Assembly: GCA_964406605.1 (NCBI GenBank)
Contig: CAYOSF010000014.1
Coordinates: 1 to 64,000, forward strand
Reading direction: 5' to 3'
DNA length: 64,000 nucleotides
Source of the DNA: CAYOSF01 sp964406605
Lineage (GTDB): Bacteria; Chloroflexota; Dehalococcoidia; DSTF01; RBG-16-68-14
Shown here: positions 27,479-35,426 of the stretch, one piece after another
Numbering within the stretch: the stretch's first letter is position 1
Layout of the letters: each line of letters begins with the position of its first letter
Notes under the pieces: model-generated
Told to the model about the DNA's origin: nothing
Database searches by the model: none
The model's input: the letters and a program-made list of their open reading frames with translations, nothing else
Made by a program: the position numbers and the translations under genes

Positions 27479-28510
27479 GTGGAACAGACGCCCTCAGATG
27501 TCTTCTTCACGCCGCGAGATGACGGCTACCTAAGGCAGCTCCGAGAGGAGGAGGGCTTCTGGGACGAGCACGAGCAAACGCTGAGTTCCAGGCCGCCGCC
27601 CCCCGCTCTCCAGAGCTACTTCAATGAGCAAATGACCGGGGATCCGAACCGTGAGTGGTTTGAAACGATCGCGGACTACGGTGATTTCCAGCACGGTTGC
27701 GTGCTCGGGGCCGGACCTGGCTTCGTGGAGACCCACTTGTTGGCCAAGCACCCCCAGCTACACCTGATAATCCGCGACATCAGCCGAGGCGCACTCGAAC
27801 GACTCCACACCCTGCTTGAGCGCGACTTCCCGGGGCGATCGGAAACTCAGCAGATCGACCTCAACTTCGTGGAACTCCCCGCCGACGCGTACGATCTCGT
27901 CGTCGCTCGGTCGACGATGCACCACATCCTGAATCTCGAGCATCTGGCGTACCAGACAAATCGCAGCCTGACCGCCGATGGCTACTTCTTCATGCAGGAC
28001 GTGGTGTGCGAATCTCGCTTCCAGTTCAGCAAAGAGAAGAAGCGCCTCTTCGAAGCGTTCGTCGAGGGGACGTGGGATAGCCACGACTCCAAACCGAAGT
28101 TCCGCTGGCCGGATCGTGACAATTGGGCCTTCAGTCCGTTCGAATGCGCACGCTCGGATGAGATTCTAGAGATCTGCGGCCGTTACTTGGAGACGGTATC
28201 AGTGCGGACGGCGGGGGCGCTGGCGACCTCGAACCTGTGGGTCGACCAGCCCGGATTCCTCCCACCCCCGGGAGACAGCCGTGCGCGGGCCCTGATACGC
28301 GCATTAAGACACGCCGCGTCACGCATGCGGCGCAGAATGCTCGGCCCACGACTTGACGTTGAGCTTGCACGATCTCGGGAGAACCTGCTGTTCAGCATGG
28401 ACAGAATCGTCAGCGAAACAGGATACCTGACACCGTTCCTCGCGTTCGCTATCTACCGGCGCCGCGCAGCAGCGCCAGGCCCCGATCTGGGCAACGCGGA
28501 GCCCCTCTAG
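27479..28510 (+). CDS. Class I SAM-dependent methyltransferase
   Basis: A 343-residue protein. SAM-binding motif I is VLGAGPGFVETHL (about residues 78-90), motif II contains LIIRDIS, and the post-motif region is YDLVVARSTMHHILNLEHL, followed by GYFFMQDVVCESRF. This is the methyltransferase-11/25 type that methylates small metabolites. The GTG at 27479 has GGAG about 7 nt upstream; the long upstream frame is not convincing. The N-terminal 60 residues and C-terminal 100 residues are not recognised. Substrate unknown; the next gene is a flavin amine oxidase. Confidence 0.78.
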   Translation: MEQTPSDVFFTPRDDGYLRQLREEEGFWDEHEQTLSSRPPPPALQSYFNEQMTGDPNREWFETIADYGDFQHGCVLGAGPGFVETHLLAKHPQLHLIIRDISRGALERLHTLLERDFPGRSETQQIDLNFVELPADAYDLVVARSTMHHILNLEHLAYQTNRSLTADGYFFMQDVVCESRFQFSKEKKRLFEAFVEGTWDSHDSKPKFRWPDRDNWAFSPFECARSDEILEICGRYLETVSVRTAGALATSNLWVDQPGFLPPPGDSRARALIRALRHAASRMRRRMLGPRLDVELARSRENLLFSMDRIVSETGYLTPFLAFAIYRRRAAAPGPDLGNAEPL

Positions 28511-28590
28511 CCTGCCCCACGGCCCACAGGGTCGCCGTCCGTTGTACACTGGGGGCGTTCGCATCGGACGCAGCACAGAGGAGGACAGAG

Positions 28591-29997
28591 ATGGTGCAGG
28601 ACCTGGCTACTCGCAGCTACTGGCTCGGGCTGGACGAGTACGAACCCGACGCCCCGTTGGAGGGCGAGATGCAGGCCGATGTTGTCATCGTCGGCGGCGG
28701 CTTCAGCGGGCTATGGACTGCCTACCACCTTCTCAAGGCCGACCCAGCCATGACGGTGGTCGTTATCGAGGGGAGCGCCGTCGGCTACGGCGCCTCCGGG
28801 CGCAACGGCGGCTTCGCCATGACACTCCTGCACCGGAGCCTGCAGGACCTGGTCGATGCCGTAGGCGCGGATGAAGCGAAGGCGCTTCACCTCGGATCCG
28901 CTGAGGCGGTCCGCAACATCGGCAGCGTCTGTGAGGCCGAGGGGATCAATGCCGACCTGCAGCCCAACGGTATCCTGACCGTCGCCAACAACCCGCTCCA
29001 GGACGAGCACATCACGCGCGAGCTGGAAACGGCGCAGCGGCTTGGGCTGAGCGGCTTCCAGTTCCTCGAGAAGGATGAGGTCCAGGCGGCGGTGCACTCG
29101 GAGACGTTCCGGTGCGCGCTCCGGGAGGAGACCTGCACCCTCCTCAACCCGGCCCGCCTTGCTCGAGGGCTCAAGGAGGCCGTCATCCGTGCGGGGGGCC
29201 GCGTCTTCGAGCAGACGCCGATGGACCGCTTCGACGAGACCAACGGAGGCGTCACCGTCCTTACGCCGAAGGGCAAGATCACTGCTCAGCGCACCCTCCT
29301 CGCCACGAACGCGTACAGCTCCCGCATCCCCGCCCTGAGCAAGCACGTGATGCCGTTCTACTCGTACATTCTGCTCAGTGATCCCCTGACGGAGGAGCAA
29401 TGGTCGCGGGTGGGCTGGGCCGGCCGCGAAGGCATGGAGGACCGCCGGGTGTTCCTCCACTACTTCCGCCCGACGGTGGACGGCCGCCTCATGTGGGCCG
29501 GCCGCGACGCCCCCTATCGACCCAACGGACCCGATCCCAAGTACGACCGCGACGATCGCGTCTTTGGTCGACTGGAGGAAAGCTTCGCCTGGACCTTCCC
29601 GCAGCTCAGCGATGTGAGCTTCCCGCACCGCTGGGGCGGCCCGATCGGGATCACCGGCACCTTCGTGCCCTGCGCCGGCTGGTTGAAGGGCGAGCGCGTC
29701 GCCTACGCCTTCGGCTTCAACGGCCACGGCGTCTCCAACACCAACCTCGTGGCGATGGCGATGCGCGACCTCATCCTGGGTCGCGATACCGATTACACCC
29801 GACTCGCGATCATCGGCAAGAAGCCCATCGATCTCGGCCCGCGGTTACTGCGCGACCCCATGGTGCGCGCCAGCGTCGACTACCAGATCCGCCAGGACGA
29901 CCTCGGGCAACCAGTGAAGCCTCCCCTCCTTGCCCGCTTGATGGAACGCATCGCCCCGGCCACCCAGAGCATGCGCAAGGACGGCGAGGACAAGTAG
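28591..29997 (+). CDS. FAD-dependent amine oxidase (DAO/PuuB-like)
   Basis: A 468-residue flavoenzyme. The FAD ADP-binding motif is ADVVIVGGGFSGLWTAYHLL (about residues 30-49), followed by EGSAVGYGASGRNGGF, the hallmark of the gamma-glutamylputrescine oxidase and glycine-oxidase-like DAO group. The C-terminal GFNGHGVSNTN closes the flavin pocket. It oxidatively deaminates a secondary or primary amine to aldehyde or keto acid, NH3 and reduced flavin. The ATG at 28591 has AGGAGG upstream. It lies 34 nt before an aminotransferase gene, so the pair probably catabolises an amine. Confidence 0.9.
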   Translation: MVQDLATRSYWLGLDEYEPDAPLEGEMQADVVIVGGGFSGLWTAYHLLKADPAMTVVVIEGSAVGYGASGRNGGFAMTLLHRSLQDLVDAVGADEAKALHLGSAEAVRNIGSVCEAEGINADLQPNGILTVANNPLQDEHITRELETAQRLGLSGFQFLEKDEVQAAVHSETFRCALREETCTLLNPARLARGLKEAVIRAGGRVFEQTPMDRFDETNGGVTVLTPKGKITAQRTLLATNAYSSRIPALSKHVMPFYSYILLSDPLTEEQWSRVGWAGREGMEDRRVFLHYFRPTVDGRLMWAGRDAPYRPNGPDPKYDRDDRVFGRLEESFAWTFPQLSDVSFPHRWGGPIGITGTFVPCAGWLKGERVAYAFGFNGHGVSNTNLVAMAMRDLILGRDTDYTRLAIIGKKPIDLGPRLLRDPMVRASVDYQIRQDDLGQPVKPPLLARLMERIAPATQSMRKDGEDK

Positions 29998-30031
29998 CGA
30001 CCTCGAAATCAAGGGCCCACAGGAGGCAGGC

Positions 30032-31282
30032 ATGGTCTACGATCTGTCCAAGTCCTACGAGATGCTCGAACGCGCCGCGCGCGTCATCCCTGGCGGCGTC
30101 TACGGCCCGCGGTCGCCGCGCTTTGCCACCTTCGGCGACTTCCCGGTGTTCGCCCGCAGCGCCCGCGGCTGTCGCATCACGGACATCGACGGCAACGAGT
30201 ACATCGACTTCATGTGCGCGTTCGGCCCAATCGTACTCGGCTACAACCATCCCGCGGTGCAGCAGGCGGCGATGGGCCAGGAGGAGCAGGTCAACACATC
30301 CAGCATCTCGATCGACCGCATGGTCGAGCTGGCGGAGACGCTGATAGCGCGCTTCCCGTTCGCCGGCTGGTCCATGTTCGCCAAGAACGGATCGGACGTG
30401 ACCACGCTTGCCACCCGAGTGGCCCGGGCGAACACCGGGCGCATGAAGCTGCTCGTGGCCGCCGAGGCTTATCACGGTGTCGATCCCTGGGCGGTGCCCG
30501 GCGGCGCAGGCGTGCCCCCTGCTCACCGGAGCGAGCGCGACGAGTTCATCTGGAACGACGTGCCGAGCGTCCACGCCGCCTTCGACCGGAACAAGGGCGA
30601 CGTCGCGGCGGTGATGATCTGCCCGCTCAAGCATGACGCGACCGAAGCCGTCGAGGACCCTTCCCAGGAGTTCCTCGCGGCGATCAACGAGCGCGTTGCA
30701 GGAGAGAGCGCCCTGTTGATCATCGACGACGTCCGCTGCGGCTTCCGCCTGCATCCGTCGGGCGCGTCGCACCTTCGATACGGCTTGGAGCCCGACGTGG
30801 TCTGCTTCGGTAAGGCGATCGCCAACGGCCATCCCATCTCGGTGCTGGTCGGCCGCGAGGACCTGCGCGAGACGGCCAAATCGCTCTTCTTCAGCGCCAC
30901 GCACTTCTTCGCCGCCGCGCCCATGGCCGCTGCCCTAGCGACGATGGCGGCCTATGACGCCGAGGGCGCGTTCGAACAGATGCGGAGCGCCGGCCGCACG
31001 CTCCGGGAAGGGATCAGCGGGGCCGCGGCGAAGGCGGGCGTCGGCATCCGCTACACCGGCCCGGACACAATGCCCTACCTGGTCTTCGAGGACGACCCGA
31101 AGTTGAGCCGCGTTCGTCGCTTCTCGGGCCTGGCGGCCCGGCGCGGCGTGATCTTCCACCCGCACCACAACTGGTTCCTCTCCGCCGCCCACACGCCGGA
31201 CGACGTCGCGCAGGCCGTGGCCGTCGCGGAGGAGTGCTTCGACCTGGTGGCAAAGGAGATCGCGGCCGGCGAGCTGGAGTAG
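30032..31282 (+). CDS. Class III PLP aminotransferase (glutamate-1-semialdehyde-mutase-like)
   Basis: A 416-residue aminotransferase. Features: IDFMCAFGPIVLGYNHPAV near the N-terminus, AEAYHGVDPWAVPG (PLP-facing), LLIIDDVRCGFR (Asp contacting the pyridine nitrogen) and VCFGKAIANGHPIS with the Schiff-base Lys. The family includes GSA aminomutase and omega-amino-acid or amine transaminases. Pairing with the flavin amine oxidase 34 nt upstream argues for amine or amino-acid catabolism rather than heme synthesis. The ATG at 30032 has AGGAGG upstream. Confidence 0.92.
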   Translation: MVYDLSKSYEMLERAARVIPGGVYGPRSPRFATFGDFPVFARSARGCRITDIDGNEYIDFMCAFGPIVLGYNHPAVQQAAMGQEEQVNTSSISIDRMVELAETLIARFPFAGWSMFAKNGSDVTTLATRVARANTGRMKLLVAAEAYHGVDPWAVPGGAGVPPAHRSERDEFIWNDVPSVHAAFDRNKGDVAAVMICPLKHDATEAVEDPSQEFLAAINERVAGESALLIIDDVRCGFRLHPSGASHLRYGLEPDVVCFGKAIANGHPISVLVGREDLRETAKSLFFSATHFFAAAPMAAALATMAAYDAEGAFEQMRSAGRTLREGISGAAAKAGVGIRYTGPDTMPYLVFEDDPKLSRVRRFSGLAARRGVIFHPHHNWFLSAAHTPDDVAQAVAVAEECFDLVAKEIAAGELE

Positions 31283-31396
31283 CGGGGTTCCGGCGCCTGG
31301 CACCGCGCTCCACCCGTAGATCGGGAGGGCGCGCGAGGGCCGGGCCTCGAGGTGTCGCGCCACGCCTCAGCGACAACGACCACGCAAGGGCCAAAG

Positions 31397-31603
31397 ATGG
31401 ACTGCACCAACGAGATGACCACGAGGCTGGAAGAGGGGCCTCATGGCAACGTCATAGAGGTAACGGTCTTCACGTGTCCGCTGCCGGCACAGCTCTGCGC
31501 CAACAGCGAACCGCACGCGCCACACGATTGGGTGAGCCCGAAAGGGCAGCTAGTGCACTGCGTCGGCGTGCTGGAGGAAGAGGACGACGATGCGCCCGGG
31601 TAG
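31397..31603 (+). CDS. Small orphan protein with paired Cys and His
   Basis: A 68-residue ORF from the ATG at 31397, weak upstream AAGGG. It contains VTVFTCPLPAQLCANSEP, then HAPHDWVSPKGQLVHC and an acidic end (EEEDDDAP). The spaced Cys and His residues could bind a metal. No family recognised. It starts the accessory segment that follows the aminotransferase gene. Confidence 0.5.
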   Translation: MDCTNEMTTRLEEGPHGNVIEVTVFTCPLPAQLCANSEPHAPHDWVSPKGQLVHCVGVLEEEDDDAPG

Positions 31604-31661
31604 CCAGCGTCTAGGCCCACCACCGGCTACCGTGCAGCGCTCGTCGTTGCAGGGAGCGATA

Positions 31662-31865
31662 TCAGGAGGCGGCTCGGCCGGGTAGGCGGCTGCCGGCTTC
31701 CTTGGCCATGCGATCAGCTTCGCCGATCGCATGCGGCGTGTGCGGCCCAGCCCCAGGACCTGACATTGCGGACTGGCCCGCGCGGATCTGCTGCCGGACG
31801 CTCAGAACGGCGTAGGTGAGGGCGTCGAGCGCCTGGATGATGCGCTCGTACTGCTCGTCATTCAT
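31662..31865 (-). CDS. Small orphan helical protein
   Basis: A 67-residue ORF from the ATG at 31865, preceded by GGGAGGTG. The N-terminal part (MNDEQYERIIQALDALTYAV) is a clear amphipathic helix; the C-terminal half is Gly/Pro/Ala-rich and ends KEAGSRLPGRAAS. No family recognised. The strong ribosome binding site and helical N-terminus argue that it is real. Confidence 0.5.
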   Translation of the reverse strand: MNDEQYERIIQALDALTYAVLSVRQQIRAGQSAMSGPGAGPHTPHAIGEADRMAKEAGSRLPGRAAS

Positions 31866-31977
31866 CGTGCACCTCCCACCAGGTATGTCGGCCACAGTGT
31901 GGCGTCCCGCCAGGCGTCCACACACCTCGGCCTAAGGCCCGACTCCTGATCGCCCACCCGACCCAGGACCTAAGCCA

Positions 31978-33573
31978 GTACCGGCCGCTCCCGCACGGTC
32001 CCTTTCTCTAGGAGGTTCCGCCCAACTCAGTCCGGCTGAGATGAATCCCGGTTTGCTGGCCCTGGGCCGCAGTGGGTAGCATGTCATTGGCGCATGTCGG
32101 CACCGCGGGATCATGAAACCTGAAGAACCCTCCGAGCCGGATAACTCCCTTTCAGCTGACGCCACCCGCTTGGCCATTCCTATCTCCGCGCGTCTGACAA
32201 GCGACGAGCAGTTCCGCGGATACCTGGAGACCTTGGTCTCCCTCTTGCAGCGCAGCCGCGACTCGCGGAATGACGCTCACGAACTGCTGGGAGTGCAGGT
32301 TGATATGGCGAACTTCCTCCTTTCCAGTCAGGAAGCACAAAAGCGGCTTGAGGCAGAACTGGACCGAACTCCCTCCCACGCATCGCGCGAACGGAAGGAG
32401 TTGAAGGTGCTGATTGGCGTCTGCAAGCGTCTCCAGGGAATCGTTAGGCAGATCGCGGACGGCATAGCGTGGCGTTCACTGGCCTACGACCGACCCGTTC
32501 TCCACCTCCTCGCCTTGAAGCCACACACAGGTCACATGGATCGATCAACAGCGATCACGGAATTCGCGCAGGCGGAGACGCACGTAGCTAGGACCAGCGA
32601 CCGTGTGGTTCTGAACGACCTGACGAACTTCCTGCGATACGGTGACTTCACGTCGGTGGGCGCTGACGGTGTGAGGATTCATGAAGTGAAGGCTGGGCGG
32701 GGAGCAGCGAAGAGCGGGCGCGCGACCAGGCAGAAGCGGAGGACGGCGGAAGTTCTTGAGTTCATAGAGCGGGGATTCACCAGGACAGAGGAAGGGTTGC
32801 GACGAATAGTCCTCCTTGATACGCAGCCGGTTTCGCATCTAGCGGCCGTAAAGAGCCTCCTTCGGGCTGCGCGGGAAGATGGCGCAGCCGAGGCGAGACT
32901 TAGCGACTGCCTGGCGGTGCAGGTCTTCGAAACCAGCGTGATGGCTGACGAGTTCGACCGCCCAAGCGCGGAGCGTCGAGCCCGGATCCACAACCCATTC
33001 GAGCACTCGAGGGACGCAAGAGTGTTTGACACTCTCAAGCTGTTCACTCGGTTCACCTGGAACGTTGCGCCGTATTCGGTGTTTCCCATTACGGCTGACG
33101 ATTCCCTGGCCATCATGACGGGAAGGTTGTGGTTGATCAGCTACTTCAACCTAGGAAACCTAGTCCGGTGCCTACGGCGACGCAATCTCCTTGTCAAGCC
33201 ACCGACAAAGGAAGGATACGCCAACCTGCGAGGTCTGTTGCCTGGACAAATCGCGCGACGCGAACTGGACAACCCCTTGATGGTCTCGCGCGGGCGGCCA
33301 CACCCCGTCCTGAAGATCCCCATCGCGTCTCTGACTCGCCTCTTCTATGAGTTCCTGGATGAGGAATCGTTTGCGGATGGCATCGAGGAAGAGCTAGATC
33401 TCCCAGACATCGACGAGCCGACATTTCTTCACACGGCGTTCCGCGCAGAGGCGCAACTCTGGGACTAGAGAACGATGGTCACCACAGACCGGCCGCGCAA
33501 GCAGCGTCTTGGTTGCGCTCCCTGGTCCATCGCGCACCTCACACCCGTACCGGCCGCTCACGCACGGTCCCTT
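31978..33573. mobile_element. Possible single-gene insertion unit bounded by 27-bp direct repeats
   Basis: GTACCGGCCGCTC-n-CGCACGGTCCCTT occurs at 31978-32004 and again at 33547-33573, identical at 26 of 27 bases. The right copy is the 3' end of the ABC-F coding sequence (its last codons encode EGTVRERPVRV). Read in the same sense, the left copy encodes KGTVRERPVLA followed by a stop. Sequence outside the 27 bp is unrelated on both sides. The enclosed gene (32113-33468) differs in style from its neighbours. This looks like an insertion into the ABC-F 3' end that restores the gene end, as att-site integration does, but no recombinase is present. Confidence 0.45.
32113..33468 (+). CDS. Orphan protein with a PD-(D/E)XK-like nuclease motif
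   Basis: A 451-residue protein that I cannot assign to a family. Around residues 175-215 it reads RVVLNDLTNFLRYGDFT, then GVRIHEVKAG and a basic TRQKRRTAEVLEFIERG. The Asp followed about 13 residues later by Glu-x-Lys in a predicted beta-hairpin, then a helix with Gln, matches the PD-(D/E)XK phosphodiesterase core. The N-terminal third is helical; the C-terminal third (TFLHTAFRAEAQLWD end) is unrecognised. The gene stands alone between 27-bp direct repeats, and its more AT-tolerant codon use suggests transfer. A defence or element-maintenance nuclease is plausible but unproven. Confidence 0.6.
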   Translation: MKPEEPSEPDNSLSADATRLAIPISARLTSDEQFRGYLETLVSLLQRSRDSRNDAHELLGVQVDMANFLLSSQEAQKRLEAELDRTPSHASRERKELKVLIGVCKRLQGIVRQIADGIAWRSLAYDRPVLHLLALKPHTGHMDRSTAITEFAQAETHVARTSDRVVLNDLTNFLRYGDFTSVGADGVRIHEVKAGRGAAKSGRATRQKRRTAEVLEFIERGFTRTEEGLRRIVLLDTQPVSHLAAVKSLLRAAREDGAAEARLSDCLAVQVFETSVMADEFDRPSAERRARIHNPFEHSRDARVFDTLKLFTRFTWNVAPYSVFPITADDSLAIMTGRLWLISYFNLGNLVRCLRRRNLLVKPPTKEGYANLRGLLPGQIARRELDNPLMVSRGRPHPVLKIPIASLTRLFYEFLDEESFADGIEEELDLPDIDEPTFLHTAFRAEAQLWD

Positions 33574-35167
33574 CTTCGATATGAAGCGCGCTGGAGGCGT
33601 ATGCCTCGACGAAGAAGCGGTCGTGGCTCACCACCAGCACCGTCCCCTCGAACGTCTCCAGCGCCTCCTCAAACGCTTCCCGCGACGCGATATCCAGGTG
33701 GTTCGTCGGCTCGTCGAGGAGCAGCAGGTTGACCCCCTGCAGCGCCAGCTTCGCCAGCGCCAGCCTCGCCCGCTGTCCGAAGCTCAGCTTGGCGGCCGGC
33801 GTGCGCACGTCTGCGGCGGTGAACAGGTAGTGGTGGAGGAAGCGGCGGAGCTCGCCCTCGTCCATCCTCGCAACCGGCCGCAGCGTCTCGACCGGATTGA
33901 GCGTCGGGTCCAGGCCCTCGTGTCCTTGCGCCAAGAGCGCGGGACGCACCCCCGCACCGATCCGGACCCGGCCGGCCTCCGGCCGTAGCTCGCCTACGAT
34001 GGCGCGGAGAAGCGTCGTCTTTCCGCTGCCGTTCGGCCCCAGCAGCGCCACCCGCTCGCCGTAGCGCAGGCCGAAGTCGGCGTCCCGAAGGAGCGTCCGG
34101 CCTCCCACGCTCAAACACAGACTCTCGACCGAGAGCACGTCGTCCCCGGAGCGTGCGGCGGCCGGGACCTGCGGCCGGAGACGTGCCTCGCGCTTCGGGC
34201 GCTCCACACGTTCCTCGGAGTCCAGGAACCGCTCCAGCCTGCGTTCGGTCGTCTTCGCGTGGCGGGCGATGCGGGCCGCCCGCTTGCGATAGTGAAAATG
34301 GATGGTGGTGTTCTCGATCCGTTGCGCCCACTGCTTCAACCGCCGGATCTGGTCCCTGATCTGCCGTTCCTGTCTCTGCTGCTGGCCGTATGCCGCCCGC
34401 TGCCTCGCCAGCTCCCGCTCCTTTGCCTCCAGGAACGCCGCGTACGAACCGCCGAAGGAGCGCCAGCCGCCCCCTTCGGGCGCCAGCTCCAGGAGCGACG
34501 TGGGGATCCTCGCGAGAAGAGCGCGGTCGTGCGTGACCAGGACCAGCGCTCCCTTGAAATCGGCGAGCCAGTCCTCGAGCGCCTCGATCCCCTCCAGATC
34601 CAGGTGGTTGGTGGGCTCGTCCAGCAGCAGGACATCCGGCCGTTGCGACAGCAGCCGCGCCAGGCCGAGCCGCGTCTGCTCGCCGCCGCTGAGCGATGCG
34701 ACCGGCCGGTCTCGTTCGACCGAGCCGAGTCCCCACTCATGAAGCAGCGGCTCGGTACCCATCTCGATCTTCTTCGCGACTCCGGCCAGCTCGTCCAGCG
34801 CCGAGGCATAGGCCTCCGAGAGCGAAGCCGGCGCGTCCTCCTGCCGCGCGATCAGGCCGGCGAGCCGGTTCACCTCGCACTCCAGTTCGCGCTTTCGGTC
34901 GAGCTCCGGGATGGCCGTATCGAGCCGGAGGTCCGGCTGGTCGTCGTAGCCTTGCGGCAGGTAACCGAGCTGAAGTGAGGGCGGCGACAGCGCCACCCGG
35001 CCGGCGTCGGGCGTCTCGATCCCCACCACGATCCGAAGCAGCGTGCTCTTGCCGCAGCCGTTTGGGCCGAACACGGCCAGCCGCTCGCCGGCGTTGACGA
35101 CGAACGACAGGTCACACAGGACCTCCTTGTCGCCGTACGACTTGCTGATGTTGTGCACCTGCAGCAT
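33539..35167 (-). CDS. ABC-F family ATPase (ribosome-associated, antibiotic-resistance/translation type)
   Basis: A 542-residue protein with two ABC domains and no membrane segments. Domain 1: GPNGCGKST, LSGGEQTRLGLARLL, VLLLDEPTNHLD. Domain 2: GPNGSGKTT, LSFGQRARLALAKLAL, LLLLDEPTNHLD. The linker (about residues 235-340) is a long basic coiled coil, the P-site tRNA interaction motif of ABC-F factors that rescue stalled or drug-bound ribosomes. The start at 35167 has GAGGTG upstream. The terminator-like hairpin and short ORF in its leader suggest attenuation control by ribosome stalling. Its 3' end coincides with the right direct repeat of the putative insertion. Confidence 0.92.
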   Translation of the reverse strand: MLQVHNISKSYGDKEVLCDLSFVVNAGERLAVFGPNGCGKSTLLRIVVGIETPDAGRVALSPPSLQLGYLPQGYDDQPDLRLDTAIPELDRKRELECEVNRLAGLIARQEDAPASLSEAYASALDELAGVAKKIEMGTEPLLHEWGLGSVERDRPVASLSGGEQTRLGLARLLSQRPDVLLLDEPTNHLDLEGIEALEDWLADFKGALVLVTHDRALLARIPTSLLELAPEGGGWRSFGGSYAAFLEAKERELARQRAAYGQQQRQERQIRDQIRRLKQWAQRIENTTIHFHYRKRAARIARHAKTTERRLERFLDSEERVERPKREARLRPQVPAAARSGDDVLSVESLCLSVGGRTLLRDADFGLRYGERVALLGPNGSGKTTLLRAIVGELRPEAGRVRIGAGVRPALLAQGHEGLDPTLNPVETLRPVARMDEGELRRFLHHYLFTAADVRTPAAKLSFGQRARLALAKLALQGVNLLLLDEPTNHLDIASREAFEEALETFEGTVLVVSHDRFFVEAYASSALHIEEGTVRERPVRV

Positions 35168-35185
35168 GAGACACCTCGAAACGAC

Positions 35186-35213
35186 AAAAGGCCACGAGCC
35201 TCGCTCGTGGCCT
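35186..35213 (-). terminator. Intrinsic terminator in the ABC-F leader, candidate attenuator
   Basis: In the minus-strand transcript AGGCCACGAG (35213-35204), a 5-nt loop and CTCGTGGCCT (35198-35189) form a perfect 10-bp stem followed by TTTTG and TCGTTT. It ends about 19 nt before the ABC-F start codon, so it would stop transcription before the gene. A second AGGCCAC copy lies just upstream (complement of 35221-35227), offering an alternative pairing partner for the GTGGCCT arm. The U-tract is short. Confidence 0.7.
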
Positions 35214-35246
35214 CGGGGCAGTGGCCTGTTTTCGGTTCGTTACGTC

Positions 35247-35291
35247 CTAGACTCTGGGTCTCCGTAACCGGAGCGGAGCAACACTCTGCAT
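35247..35291 (-). CDS. Putative 14-residue leader peptide of the ABC-F gene
   Basis: ATG at 35291 to TAG at 35247-35249 encodes MQSVAPLRLRRPRV. It lies about 80 nt upstream of the ABC-F start, before the attenuator hairpin. Arg/Leu/Pro-rich leader peptides that stall ribosomes occur upstream of several resistance ABC-F genes. Its own sequence also contains a small stem (CTCCG-GTTA-CGGAG). The ribosome binding site is weak, and an in-frame overlap with longer frames cannot be excluded, so this is a candidate only. Confidence 0.4.
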   Translation of the reverse strand: MQSVAPLRLRRPRV

Positions 35292-35426
35292 GGCGCGCCC
35301 GCATGGGATACGCCGTCTGCTCCGCTTCTCATTGCCCCGGCTACTAGCGCATTGCCTCCTCGTCCCTACTGTTGTCGGTCTCAGGATAGCACATGGAGTC
35401 AAGGGGTCAGTGCGGATCGTGGTCCT
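35292..35426. other. Short intergenic gap with the ABC-F promoter
   Basis: About 135 bases between the ABC-F leader and the 3' end of molybdenum subunit 3. It must hold the ABC-F promoter. No gene seen. Confidence 0.4.
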
